Positions 8,253 to 16,849 of a DNA stretch of 64,000 nt are shown in pieces (position 1 is the stretch's first letter; each line of letters opens with the position of its first letter). The stretch spans positions 124,001 through 188,000 of the forward strand of contig CAZMVU010000001.1 in NCBI GenBank assembly GCA_964569295.1. The letters are read 5' to 3'. Under the pieces are notes generated by a model. The model made no database searches. It was not told where the DNA came from and worked only from the letters and a program-made list of their open reading frames with translations. This DNA is from CAZMVU01 sp964569295. Lineage in GTDB: Bacteria; Hydrogenedentota; Hydrogenedentia; Hydrogenedentales; JAGMZX01. Both the position numbers and the translations under genes were made by a program.

Positions 8253-10373
8253 TTGTTGGAATGGCAGTTTCATCCACTGGTATTGCCCCCTTTCATCGCG
8301 TCGATTGTGGCCGCGCTCCTCGCTGGGATGCTATGGCGCCGCCGCATGCAGCGTGGTGCGCTTACGGTCATGGTGCTCATGCTTTCGGCGGGTCTGTGGG
8401 CGCTTGCCGAAGCGGGCGAGCTGGGCAGTGTAACCATTCCCGCGAAACTCTGGTGGACCCGCCTGCGTTATTTGGGCATCCTGCCCATTCCTTACGTCTG
8501 GCTCATTTTCTCCTTGCAATACGCCCGAGGGCGCAACTGGCGCACACCGCCTTTGGTGTGGGCGCTCGCTATCATTCCGGCTACGCACCTGGTCATGGTG
8601 TGGACCAACGAACAACACCGGCTTATTTGGGAAACGTACTGGTTGCACGTGCAGAGCGGCCTCACTGCCTTGGCTTCGGAGCGCGGCCCGTGGTATTGGC
8701 TCATAACCGCCTATTCGTATATTTTTATCGTGGCGGGGGCCGGCGTGCTGGTGCGCGCGGCCGTTCGCACGCACCGCCGGTACCGTTGGCAGATTTTCCT
8801 GCTGCTGGCGGGGATATCCGTGCCGCTTGCGGCGAACTTTATCTTTCTACTGCGTGCCAGCCCGATACCCTACCTGGATCTCACGCCCCTGTCTTTCACC
8901 TTTTCCGCAGTATTGCTGGTATGGGTTTTTCTGCGCCATGGCCTGTTGATGCCGCCGGTGCCGGTTGGTTGGGCACAGATCATCGAGAGCATGGAGGACG
9001 GGGTCATCATCTGTGACCTCGAGGGCTGTATCCTCGAACTGAACCCTGCGGCGCAAACAATGCTCGGCCATGATCGCGAGCATATGCTTGGGGCGCCCGT
9101 CAATACGTTGATAACCCTGCCCCCCGGCGCTTTTTCGGTTTGTTCCAGCTGGCACACGGTGTGCGGCGGCACGCGGCACATCGATCTGCGCACAGCGGCC
9201 CTGTGGGCGCGTTGGGCCGGGGTAGTCGGTCATGTAATCACCCTGCGCGATGTGACCGCATGGCACCTCGCCGAACTGGAGCAGCGCCGCCTGTTCACGG
9301 CAATCGAATGTTGTGCTGAAGATGTGCTCATCACCGATCATGAAGGGCGTATCGTCTACATAAACCCGGCCTTCACCGAGACAACCGGCTACCGGCGCGA
9401 CGAGGTTCTGGGCCAAACCCCGGCCTTCCTGCAAGACGACGAAACCAACGGCAACGCCTACGCCCGTCTTTTGGAAACCATCGAGGCGGGCGAACCCTGG
9501 CAAGGGATTGTGACGACGCGCCGGAAAGACGGCGGCCTGATGGAGGAGAAGGCTACCATCTCTCCCATTTTCGACAAAGCGGGCCGCATCCTGGGCACGG
9601 TCTCCGTCAAACGCGATATCACCGAAGAGCGTGCGATCGAGGAAAATCAGCGCCAGACCCAGCGCCTCGAGAGCCTCGGTGTCCTGGCGGGCGGCATCGC
9701 CCACGATTTCAACAACCTGCTGAGCATTATCCTTGGCAGTACGGAAATCGTGCTCCACCAGACCCCGAAAGACGCTCCCTACCGCCACAACCTCGACAAC
9801 ATCTGCGCCAGTGTCGAACGCGCCACGCAGTTGTGCCAGCAAATCCTGGCGTATGCGGGGGAGAAGATGCTTTATCCGCAAACGCTCGACCTCAATAACG
9901 CGGTCGAAGAAATGACCCGCCTGCTTAACGCCTCACGCGCGCCCAAGGTCGCCCTCGAATCCCGCCTTACTCCCGGTCTGCCGCCTATTCACGCCGACCG
10001 ATCCCAGGTCAGCCAGGTAATCATGAATCTGTTTACCAATGCCGTCGAGGCCATCGGCGATGAACCGGGCGCCATTACCCTGACCACCGGCATCAAACAC
10101 TGTGATCCCGCCAGCCTGGTGGCGGCAGAGACCCAAAACATCTGCCCCGACACCTCCTATGTCTATTTCGAGGTGGCCGACACGGGGCCGGGCATTGCTC
10201 CAGAGGACATGGGCCACATATTCGACCCGTTCTTTACCACCAAGTTCGCCGGCCGCGGCCTGGGACTCGCGGCGGTATTCGGTATCATGCGCGCACATAA
10301 CGGCGCCATCGAACTCGAAAACACCCAAGAAACCGGCACGACGTTCCGCGCGCTGTTCCCACCGGCGAAGTAA
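8253..10373 (+). CDS. 7TM-PAS-PAS sensor histidine kinase
   Basis: A 706-residue membrane sensor kinase. Residues 1-230 form about seven hydrophobic helices like the N-terminal 7TM region of histidine kinases. Two PAS domains follow (about 240-335, and 350-460 with ITDHEGRIVYINPAFTETTG), then the H-box GGIAHDFNNLL (His 484) and an ATPase domain with an N-box (MNLFTNAVEA), DTGPGIAPEDMGHIFDPFFT and GRGLGLAAVFGI. The HDFNN H-box places it with NtrB/PAS-type kinases. There is no attached receiver; a partner regulator must be encoded elsewhere. The start is a TTG with GAGGAT nine bases upstream; no better start is seen. The AT-rich block 8090-8190 before it, in otherwise GC-rich DNA, probably holds its promoter. 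Confidence 0.92.
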   Translation: MLEWQFHPLVLPPFIASIVAALLAGMLWRRRMQRGALTVMVLMLSAGLWALAEAGELGSVTIPAKLWWTRLRYLGILPIPYVWLIFSLQYARGRNWRTPPLVWALAIIPATHLVMVWTNEQHRLIWETYWLHVQSGLTALASERGPWYWLITAYSYIFIVAGAGVLVRAAVRTHRRYRWQIFLLLAGISVPLAANFIFLLRASPIPYLDLTPLSFTFSAVLLVWVFLRHGLLMPPVPVGWAQIIESMEDGVIICDLEGCILELNPAAQTMLGHDREHMLGAPVNTLITLPPGAFSVCSSWHTVCGGTRHIDLRTAALWARWAGVVGHVITLRDVTAWHLAELEQRRLFTAIECCAEDVLITDHEGRIVYINPAFTETTGYRRDEVLGQTPAFLQDDETNGNAYARLLETIEAGEPWQGIVTTRRKDGGLMEEKATISPIFDKAGRILGTVSVKRDITEERAIEENQRQTQRLESLGVLAGGIAHDFNNLLSIILGSTEIVLHQTPKDAPYRHNLDNICASVERATQLCQQILAYAGEKMLYPQTLDLNNAVEEMTRLLNASRAPKVALESRLTPGLPPIHADRSQVSQVIMNLFTNAVEAIGDEPGAITLTTGIKHCDPASLVAAETQNICPDTSYVYFEVADTGPGIAPEDMGHIFDPFFTTKFAGRGLGLAAVFGIMRAHNGAIELENTQETGTTFRALFPPAK

Positions 10374-10380
10374 AAGTCCA

Positions 10381-12288
10381 TTACGCTTCCGGCACGCTTT
10401 CTATGGCCGCCGCCAGGCGGTTGCGCCAGGCATAGACCATGGTGGGGTCGTAGGTGTATTCGCGGAGATTCGTCACGACCGGCCTGGGCACTTCAAGGGC
10501 GGCCTTCGCCTGCTCGAGCCAGGCTTTCGCTTGGTCCGAGCGGGACGCGTGCTCTTCGACAGCGACAATACGCTCTTCGAGAATGCGCACATAGGCGTAG
10601 TCTTCCAGGCCGTCGCGGAAGTTCTCGAGGCGGATGGTCGGCAGCGGGCGGCCGCCCTCGCCGGGACATAACAGCGATCCGTCGCCGTTGTAGTCGCGGT
10701 AGCTCGCCGGGTTCCAGTCGACGAACGGCCCACCGGTGATGGGCTTATCGTCTTCGTGCGGCCAGCGGGTGATCTTGTAGTAGAGGAAGCCGTCCGGCCG
10801 GTACTTCGCCGTCATGGCGCCCATCAACAGGCGCGCCTCGATAGCCGGGTATTCGATGAGGAAATTGGCGTAGGGGTGGATAGGGCCGCAGCATATATAC
10901 CACCAGACCTCGCGCCCCTTCGCACGTGCGGCGGCCGCCTGCTCCGGGTCGTAACGTGGGGTGAGCGGAATCCAACCGTCAACCGCGGTGGCGCCGGATT
11001 CGAAGCCGTAGGTATCGTCGTAGGTGGTGGTGAGCAGCGGCGGCTCCGGGAAGAGTGCGTCCAGCCGCTTGGCAACCTTCTGCACTACGGGAAAGTAGTC
11101 GTCACCCACTTCGTCGAACCCATAGATATAGGCCTTGTCGAGCACGCCGTGTTCCTTCGCCTGCTCGTAGGCCGGGCGGATGCGATCCTCGATCATGGTC
11201 ATGGCCTTTTCGAAGGCGGCCTCGTCCATGCTGGGCACGAGTTCGCTCTTGTGGATGTTGGCCAGGTTGAACGCGCGCAGCACGCCCTTCTGCTCGAGGT
11301 AGCGCACCACCTCGAAATCCGCGGGCGCACGCCGGTAGCTGTGGTCCAGATCAATGTAGTACTCGGCCAGCAAATCGGCATATTGGAATTTGAGCGTTTC
11401 CCAGTCGCCATAGCGCGATACATGGTTGTCTGTGACAGTTATGGCCGTGCGCAGCGGCGACGCCACCGGCAGCGTAAAGTCGTAAACCCGCACTTCGACC
11501 GGCACGGCGTAAGACGCCGCGTTCTTTGCGGAAACCACCGCTTCGCCGCGATACGCGCCCGCCGGCTGGTCTTTCGGTACGGCGACGCGCACCCAGAACG
11601 ACTGCGCATCGCCCTGGGCAACATCGACGGTGTCGAGGAAATCGAGCAACGGGTCCGGCCACCAACCAACGAAGTCCACGGGGTAGCGCGAGGGCTTCTC
11701 CGTTTTCACATAGCCCATGGCGGAAACAGACACGGCGTCTTCGGGCAACGCGTCGCCGGTGTTGTTCTTCAATGCAGCAACCTCAACCTGCACTTCTTCG
11801 AGGTCTCCCTGCCACGGCGCGACCACCACCTGAAACGCCTCCTTCTCACGCCGGGCCGCGGCGATCGATGCGCCCTCCCCCACGCGCACCGGCAGGTCCA
11901 ACGCGCGCGGCATCACCTTGTCCATCCCTGTCGCAATGCCGACGCCATAGGCTTCCGGACAGCCGCTGTCCAGTGCTTCCGCATGAAAACCGACAAGCGC
12001 CTGCAGCCGCGTTAGGCGCCCCCGCGCCGCCTGTTGCTCCCCCTTGATGCATGCCCGCCGCTCGAGCCGCGACTCCGCATCCGCGCAGCGTTCCGCCGCA
12101 CCGGAATAGTCGGCACGCACAGCATCGCATGCCTCCTTTAGCCATCCCGCGAAGGCTGCATCGTCCACTGCAACCGCCACCGCATCGAACGCCGCCACCG
12201 CATCGAGCAACGCATCCGGTTCGTCCGCCTGCGCGCAGACAGGCAGCATCGCAATCCAACAACTCACTGTGAGGATCGATTTCAACAT
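10381..12288 (-). CDS. Secreted DUF4091 protein (GH123-like)
   Basis: A 635-residue protein with a signal peptide (residues 1-21, ending CAQA|DEP). The middle has a beta-rich domain (VQVEVAALKN, then ASYAVPVEVRVYDFTLP) and the C-terminal half matches the DUF4091/GH123 catalytic barrel. YIYGFDEVGDD near residue 390 carries an Asp-Glu pair like the catalytic dyad of GH123 beta-N-acetylgalactosaminidases. WWYICCGPIHPYANFLIEYP, GFLYYKITRWP and the ending motif RLENFRDGLEDYAYVRIL are characteristic of DUF4091. Likely acts on amino-sugar-containing glycans outside the cytoplasm, but the activity of DUF4091 proteins is mostly inferred. It is the last of a leftward series (dinB, M14 peptidase, this gene). 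Confidence 0.85.
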   Translation of the reverse strand: MLKSILTVSCWIAMLPVCAQADEPDALLDAVAAFDAVAVAVDDAAFAGWLKEACDAVRADYSGAAERCADAESRLERRACIKGEQQAARGRLTRLQALVGFHAEALDSGCPEAYGVGIATGMDKVMPRALDLPVRVGEGASIAAARREKEAFQVVVAPWQGDLEEVQVEVAALKNNTGDALPEDAVSVSAMGYVKTEKPSRYPVDFVGWWPDPLLDFLDTVDVAQGDAQSFWVRVAVPKDQPAGAYRGEAVVSAKNAASYAVPVEVRVYDFTLPVASPLRTAITVTDNHVSRYGDWETLKFQYADLLAEYYIDLDHSYRRAPADFEVVRYLEQKGVLRAFNLANIHKSELVPSMDEAAFEKAMTMIEDRIRPAYEQAKEHGVLDKAYIYGFDEVGDDYFPVVQKVAKRLDALFPEPPLLTTTYDDTYGFESGATAVDGWIPLTPRYDPEQAAAARAKGREVWWYICCGPIHPYANFLIEYPAIEARLLMGAMTAKYRPDGFLYYKITRWPHEDDKPITGGPFVDWNPASYRDYNGDGSLLCPGEGGRPLPTIRLENFRDGLEDYAYVRILEERIVAVEEHASRSDQAKAWLEQAKAALEVPRPVVTNLREYTYDPTMVYAWRNRLAAAIESVPEA

Positions 12289-12377
12289 GGTTGTTTTCCT
12301 CTCGTTTCTCTCGCCTGGTTACCAAGTTGTTCTTGGTAATGAGATTGTCTTGGCAGCTTGGTTGCCTCTTGCGGCAA

Positions 12378-12475
12378 GATGGTGCATTGCGGTGCTGCCG
12401 GCGAGACTCGCTTCACGCACCCTACTCTCTTCCCTTTGTGATCTGCTTTGTGGTCTTTGTGCCTTCGTGGTTCAT
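12378..12475. repeat. Composite dispersed repeat, copy 1
   Basis: Read on the minus strand, GTAGGGTGCGTGAAGCG is separated by a short centre from GCAATGCACCATC, giving an imperfect hairpin (12378-12425). It is joined to a purine-rich tail AACCACGAAGGCACAAAGA and related steps (12426-12475). The same two modules recur at 13743-13875. Both modules resemble widespread bacterial intergenic repeats. It sits between two leftward genes. Confidence 0.75.
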
Positions 12476-12493
12476 CTTCTCTCCTCTTCCCGC

Positions 12494-13717
12494 TCACTCC
12501 CGCCGCAGCCCGTCATAATGCTCCGCGATGGTCTTCATCAGTATCACGCCGGATTCGACATTCTCGTCTTTCGTGTAGATGGCGCCAGCCCCTTCGCACA
12601 GCACCGACGTCATGCCGAACTGCAAGTGCGGGCCTTCGGTCCAATGGCTTGAAGACGACTCCTTTAACGGCTGCTCCTGCATCTCGTCCACCAAGTCATT
12701 CGGATCATTCTTCTGGAGCAGCGCGTTCATCGCTTTCCAATCGCCCAGTGCCGCCCCCAATTCTGGCCCGGGAATGATCCGCGGATCTACCATGCCGCCC
12801 CACGTATGCATGCTCCAGATAGTGACCGGCGGCGCGGGGGACGCCATCAATTCCTCCAAGTCGCGCTGCGCGAAGTAGGCCTCGTGCGCCTGGTTTTCCT
12901 TGTCCGCGCCCTCGGGGTGGTAGCTTCGGTTCATGTCGACGCCCTGCGCATTCACCCGGTACCAGCCGTGCGAGGGCGCATCAGGACTCATCATCGGCAC
13001 AAAGTGACAGATGCTGCGCTCGCGGCAATCACGGCCGGCATCGCTCAGCAACCAGTCGATCATGCCCACCATCCGCCATTGCGCATTGTGCTCGCCGGGG
13101 TGCTGGTTCGCGAAGTAATGAACCCAGCGCTTCTCGGCCGGGTGCGGACTGTCCGGCGCTGCTATTTCCAACCGGTAGAGCGTGCGGCCGCCGAGCGACG
13201 TGCCGATTTCATGGACCTGCACCGCCCCATGCCCGCGCCAGCCGGCGATCAATTCCTCGAGCTTTTCGAACGACATGGGCACTTGATGGCCGACGTACAC
13301 CCGGTCGGCTTTGAATTCCGGAAACCGCAGCACATCGTGGTTGTAATGCTTTGTCCGGTCACCGCTTTCCCAATGCACCGGCTGCCATGTTTCCCGGTCG
13401 TACGAGTAGGAGGCAGCGTATTCGTTCAAGGTGTAACGCCGGGGCTTGCCGGCCTCGAAGTAGACATCCAGCGTGAGGTTGTTGCCCTTGGCATTTTGGA
13501 GGATTGTGAATTGGAGCTTGTTGTTCCAGTCTTCATGCTCCGGCGCGTGGCCGAGATCCACCCGGAAATGGTTTTCACCCAGTTGCTCGATGGTCGTGCC
13601 GTCGCTGCCCAGCGGCCCCTCGAACGTGAAGTCCTCGACCGACAAGGGCTGGACGGCATACGCGCCGGCGGAAAAAACAAAGCTGGCTAAAATAATGACA
13701 CGTTTTGCGTGGTTCAT
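12494..13717 (-). CDS. Secreted M14-family zinc carboxypeptidase
   Basis: A 407-residue exported protein (signal peptide about 1-21, AGAYA|VQP). An N-terminal beta-sandwich (about 25-135) precedes the M14 peptidase fold. The zinc ligands are the HPGE motif (His 206, Glu 209) and the third His in SMHTW (304). DMNRSYH (261-267) supplies the substrate-binding Asn-Arg pair, and Glu 375 in LCEGAG fits the catalytic general base. The family hydrolyses C-terminal residues or gamma-D-Glu peptide bonds, so it may trim proteins or cell-wall peptides. The N-terminal domain arrangement is like the cytosolic carboxypeptidase-related (M14D) branch. Flanked on both sides by copies of the same intergenic repeat. 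Confidence 0.88.
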   Translation of the reverse strand: MNHAKRVIILASFVFSAGAYAVQPLSVEDFTFEGPLGSDGTTIEQLGENHFRVDLGHAPEHEDWNNKLQFTILQNAKGNNLTLDVYFEAGKPRRYTLNEYAASYSYDRETWQPVHWESGDRTKHYNHDVLRFPEFKADRVYVGHQVPMSFEKLEELIAGWRGHGAVQVHEIGTSLGGRTLYRLEIAAPDSPHPAEKRWVHYFANQHPGEHNAQWRMVGMIDWLLSDAGRDCRERSICHFVPMMSPDAPSHGWYRVNAQGVDMNRSYHPEGADKENQAHEAYFAQRDLEELMASPAPPVTIWSMHTWGGMVDPRIIPGPELGAALGDWKAMNALLQKNDPNDLVDEMQEQPLKESSSSHWTEGPHLQFGMTSVLCEGAGAIYTKDENVESGVILMKTIAEHYDGLRRE

Positions 13718-13742
13718 GATCGGTTCCCACTCTGAGTCTGAA

Positions 13743-13875
13743 GATGGTGCGTTGCGCTTGGGCCATGTCCTCGGACGCCATCGTGACAGGCGGCGATCGC
13801 TTCACGCACCCTACAAGACTTCTTCTTCTTTTTTCCCTTTGTGAGTTTCTTTGTGTCCTTCGTGCCTTCGTGGTT
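13743..13875. repeat. Composite dispersed repeat, copy 2
   Basis: On the minus strand it starts with GTAGGGTGCGTGAAGCG, then a 40-base centre, then GCAACGCACCATC (13743-13814). The purine-rich module AACCACGAAGGCACGAAGG and ACACAAAGAAACTCACAAAG (about 13830-13875) flanks it. Module order and orientation match copy 1 at 12378-12475. A lone half-site, GCAACGCACCATC, also appears just after vapC at about 16117-16130. Confidence 0.75.
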
Positions 13876-13890
13876 ACTCTTCCTCTTCTC

Positions 13891-15102
13891 TTACTTCGAA
13901 AGCGACGGGTTTGAAAGCTTCACCTCCTTCCCCAGCCCCATGGACTTGCCGAATCGCAGCGACTCGAACCCGTGCTTCATGCGGACCGCGTCCATGCGCT
14001 CGAGGACCTGCTCCCATTTCTCGGCGTGCGCACGGTCAAACAGGTGGAGTTGGTGCTGGTTGAACCGCAATGCCGACAAGTTTACCCCGATAAGGCGCAC
14101 CCGTGCACGCCGCTGTTTCGCCTTGGGCAGGAGTTCCCGCAGCGCCGCCGCAATTTCGTGGTCCACGCACGTGGGCATGGACAGCATCTTGCCGAAGGTG
14201 TGCGTCTCGAAGCCGGCATAGCGCACCTTGAGCGTAACCCGCTGCGCCTCGAGACCCTCCTCGCGCAAGGTATAGGCCGCGCGCTCCGTGAGGTACGCCA
14301 GCACCCGCTCGACATCCTCCCAGTTCACAAGATCGCGATCGAAAGTCGTCTCGCGGCTGATGGACTTTGGCGTCCCCTCGACCTCGACCTCGTCCGACGC
14401 GATGCCCCGCGCCGTGCGCTGCAAGCTGATGGCCACCTGCGCACCGAAGACCTGCTCCAACGCCGCCAGTGGCATCACCGCCAATTGACCCGCCGTCATC
14501 ACGCCCAAGGACTCGAGCACGCTGCATGTGCGCGGACCGGCGCCGGGCAGTTTCTTCACCGCCAGCGGCGCGAGGTACGCCCGCTCCTCCCCCGGCCCCA
14601 CGCACACATAGCCATCCGGCTTGCCTTCGTCCGACGCCACCTTCGACACCAGCTTGTTCGGCGTAATCGCGATGGTACACGGCAGCCCCGTGCGCTTGCG
14701 GATTGCCTGCTTGATGTGCGCCGCGATGGCATCGTCGCCGCCGAAGAGTTTCTGCGAACCTGTCACATCGACATAGGCCTCGTCGATAGACGCCATCTGC
14801 ACCAGCGGCGACACCGTGTCGAGCACGGCCTTCACCGCGTGCGACGCCGCCGCGTAATCCGCAAAGTTCCCCTTCATATAGGTACCATGCGGACACCGCC
14901 GCCGCGCCTCGGCCAACGGCATCGCAGAATGCACGCCGTATTTGCGCGCTTCGTACGACGCCGTGCTCACCACACCCCGCGCCGTGGTTTCATCACCGCC
15001 GATAATCACCGGCTTGCCCACCAGCGACGGGTTGCGCACCATCTCGACCGACGCGAAGAAGGCATCCATATCGATATGTAGAATCCGGCGCGGCGTTGCC
15101 AT
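13891..15102 (-). CDS. dinB: DNA polymerase IV
   Basis: A 403-residue Y-family translesion polymerase. The catalytic metal ligands are in HIDMDAFFASVE (Asp 11, Asp 13) and ASIDEAYVDV (Asp 107, Glu 108). The steric and nucleotide-binding segment STASYEARKYGVHSAMPLAE, the helix-hairpin-helix region (KKLPGAGPRTCSVLESLG) and the little-finger domain (KSISRETTFDRD) follow in the usual order. I chose the ATG at 15102 (MATPRRILHI) because CAGGAG lies eight bases upstream; the longer frame to 15180 has no ribosome site. The C-terminus lacks a clean beta-clamp motif, though HQLHLFD (QLHLF type) near residue 355 is a good clamp-binding peptide. Its length fits the family. Confidence 0.95.
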   Translation of the reverse strand: MATPRRILHIDMDAFFASVEMVRNPSLVGKPVIIGGDETTARGVVSTASYEARKYGVHSAMPLAEARRRCPHGTYMKGNFADYAAASHAVKAVLDTVSPLVQMASIDEAYVDVTGSQKLFGGDDAIAAHIKQAIRKRTGLPCTIAITPNKLVSKVASDEGKPDGYVCVGPGEERAYLAPLAVKKLPGAGPRTCSVLESLGVMTAGQLAVMPLAALEQVFGAQVAISLQRTARGIASDEVEVEGTPKSISRETTFDRDLVNWEDVERVLAYLTERAAYTLREEGLEAQRVTLKVRYAGFETHTFGKMLSMPTCVDHEIAAALRELLPKAKQRRARVRLIGVNLSALRFNQHQLHLFDRAHAEKWEQVLERMDAVRMKHGFESLRFGKSMGLGKEVKLSNPSLSK

Positions 15103-15258
15103 GGTTCGGCACTCCTGGCTACTGCTCACTTTTTCAGTAGCAGTATACGCCGGTGCGCACAGTGGGTCAAGGTGCGGCAAGATTTCCCATGTCGTGCTCT
15201 GATGACTTTCTCAAGGATACAGACGGCGCATGCCGCCCCATCGCAGGGGGGATTCATT

Positions 15259-15474
15259 GTGCGCTATTTCATCATTCTACTCGCCACCATACTGCCTGTT
15301 GGCGGGGCCGTGCATGCTGAAGAATGGCACTTCACCGCCGGCGCCGACCCGCTCACCCCGAATTCGATCCCCGCAGCGAATGCGTGGACACGGTGGATGC
15401 TGGCGGCGGTACTCGGCGCAGCGGGGGCCCTGGGGCTACGGAGGAACTACGGACCAAACAACCGAATCCAGTGA
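15259..15474 (+). CDS. Tiny secreted protein with an IPTL/PEP-CTERM-like tail
   Basis: A 71-residue protein from a GTG start with a strong ribosome site (AGGGGGG, seven bases upstream). It has an N-terminal signal peptide (RYFIILLATILPVGGAVHA|EEW). After only about 15 polar residues comes NSIPAANAWTRWMLAAVLGA, a Pro-containing Ile-Pro...Trp element leading into a transmembrane helix and an Arg-Arg stop (LGLRRNYGPN). This architecture (signal peptide, short mature part, IP-x4-W, helix, RR) resembles IPTL-CTERM or PEP-CTERM sorting tails, but the mature part is unusually short. Function unknown. It is divergent from dinB. Confidence 0.6.
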   Translation: MRYFIILLATILPVGGAVHAEEWHFTAGADPLTPNSIPAANAWTRWMLAAVLGAAGALGLRRNYGPNNRIQ

Positions 15475-15482
15475 AAACATGC

Positions 15483-15523
15483 TTGCATTTCGTGGCATAT
15501 CTTTTGTATGCTTTTATGCATAC
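15483..15523 (+). promoter_or_regulatory. Candidate vapBC promoter and operator
   Basis: TTGCAT (15483) and TATGCT (15507) are spaced by 18 bases, a plausible sigma-70 pair. The -10 overlaps a perfect inverted repeat, GTATGC-TTTTAT-GCATAC (15506-15523), about 33 bases before the vapB start. The position suits autoregulation by the VapBC complex. Confidence 0.6.
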
Positions 15524-15555
15524 GATAAGAACATCTTCTTACAGGGAAGCGCGTC

Positions 15556-15744
15556 ATGCGAACCACACTCAACATAGACAATGAACTGCTCGAGGAGGCC
15601 CGCGCACTCACCGGCGTCAAGGAGAAAACCGCCTTGGTGCGCATGGGTCTCGAGGCGCTCGTTGCTCGGGAAAGTGCACGGCGCTTGGCCAAGCTTGGCG
15701 GCACGCAGAAAGAACTGAAGCCCATTCCACGGCGGCGTCCGTGA
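15556..15744 (+). CDS. vapB: VapB-type antitoxin
   Basis: A 62-residue protein. MRTTLNIDNELLEEARAL forms the N-terminal beta-strand and helix of a ribbon-helix-helix DNA-binding fold common in VapB (DUF2191) antitoxins. TGVKEKTALVRMGLEALVAR is the second helix pair, and the basic, Lys/Arg-rich C-terminus (LAKLGGTQKELKPIPRRRP) would wrap the toxin's active site. It is ten bases upstream of the VapC gene in one transcription unit. The palindrome in its promoter is the likely operator. VapB should neutralise VapC and repress its own promoter. Confidence 0.9.
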   Translation: MRTTLNIDNELLEEARALTGVKEKTALVRMGLEALVARESARRLAKLGGTQKELKPIPRRRP

Positions 15745-15754
15745 GTGTTTCCCC

Positions 15755-16117
15755 ATGGTTCTTGTTGACACGTCGGTCTGGGTGGATCACTTGCGTGCGT
15801 GCAACACAGTGCTCGAGGACTTGCTGAACGCAGACCGCGTGGCCACTCACCCACTCGTTGTCGGCGAACTCGCATGCGGCAACCTTCAAGACCGCACCAC
15901 AATTCTTCGCCTCCTGCAAAGTCTACCGACCGCACCGGTCACGCTTCATCGTGAAGTGCTGGCATTCATCGAAACGGAAGCACTGTACGGCGCGGGACTC
16001 GGCTATATCGACATCAACCTGCTTGCCTCCGCCCTGCTCGGGGCCATCCCACTTTGGACCAAAGACAAACGCCTGCACCGTGCCGCCGCCGAACGGGGTA
16101 TTGCCTGGACAGGATAG
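15755..16117 (+). CDS. vapC: VapC-type PIN-domain ribonuclease toxin
   Basis: A 120-residue PIN protein. The metal-binding acids are visible in order: Asp in MVLVDTSVWVDHL (residue 5), Glu in PLVVGELACGNL (about 38), and Asp residues in LGYIDINLLAS and LWTKDKRLHRAA. The length and motif spacing are those of VapC endonucleases, which cleave tRNA or rRNA loops when released from VapB. It follows vapB directly. Right after its stop lies GCAACGCACCATC, half of the composite repeat seen near the M14 gene. Confidence 0.92.
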   Translation: MVLVDTSVWVDHLRACNTVLEDLLNADRVATHPLVVGELACGNLQDRTTILRLLQSLPTAPVTLHREVLAFIETEALYGAGLGYIDINLLASALLGAIPLWTKDKRLHRAAAERGIAWTG

Positions 16118-16296
16118 CAACGCACCATCCTCGTGTAAGACATGCTGCGTTGCGCTCGGGGCTACGCGTCGGCTACAAGGAAGACGTTGGGGGCAACGTT
16201 CCTTGGGGTTCCGCCAGACACGGCGAAAGGAGACGCGACTCATGTGTCCGGAATCAGCCACACGCGCGTGCCGGGGGCATGGCGGCCGCGCGCACG

Positions 16297-16659
16297 CTAG
16301 CCCGCCAGTTTCTTCACCTTATCGAGGAGGGTTTCCGCGTCGATGGGCTTTTTCAGCATTTCCCGGAAGGGCAACCTGCTGGAGTCCACTACCTGGTCGG
16401 ACTCGTTGAGTATGGAGGAGATCATGAGGATGGGCACATCCGGCCCGAGTTTATCGGCCACGGTGTAGCCGGTGTCGATCTTTTCCATGACGATGTCGAG
16501 CACAACGCAATCGGGCTTGACGGTATGCGCGTAATTCATGCCCTCCGCGCCGTTATCGGCCGTGAGCACACGGTAACCGGCGCGTTCGAGGACCTGCTTG
16601 CAGAAGTAGCGCATGTCCGGGTCGTCGTCGATGATAAGGACAGTTTTTTGAATTGCCAT
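16297..16659 (-). CDS. Stand-alone response regulator receiver
   Basis: A 120-residue CheY-like receiver. The start is ATG at 16659 (MAIQKTVLIIDDDPDMRYF), with AAGG six bases upstream; the longer frame is GC-rich leader. The acid pocket (IIDDDPD), the phospho-Asp (CVVLDIVMEKIDTGY), the conserved Ser (LMISSI) and the lysine (MLKKPIDAETL) are all present. There is no output domain. The insertion (MEKIDTGYTVADKLGPDV) and the NESDQVVDSSRLP loop are slightly unusual and could define a partner surface. No kinase is adjacent. Confidence 0.88.
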   Translation of the reverse strand: MAIQKTVLIIDDDPDMRYFCKQVLERAGYRVLTADNGAEGMNYAHTVKPDCVVLDIVMEKIDTGYTVADKLGPDVPILMISSILNESDQVVDSSRLPFREMLKKPIDAETLLDKVKKLAG

Positions 16660-16849
16660 AGCAACCTTGCTCCGAGGCCCATTTGACGGCGGCGGCGGGC
16701 GCTGTGTCAAGGACAGGAGGGCGGCGGCCGGGGGGTTCCCGGTGCTTATCGTGGTCACTACACGCGGCCATGGCGTGCCCGCCCACACGGGCACGCACCC
16801 CCGCCGTCAGGGATTCTGCCGGTTGTGCCGGTATAGCGCCTGCCATACC

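Noticed and set aside
10756..12015. Plus-strand ORF of 419 codons
   Set aside because: Antisense shadow of the DUF4091 gene; no domain or ribosome site.
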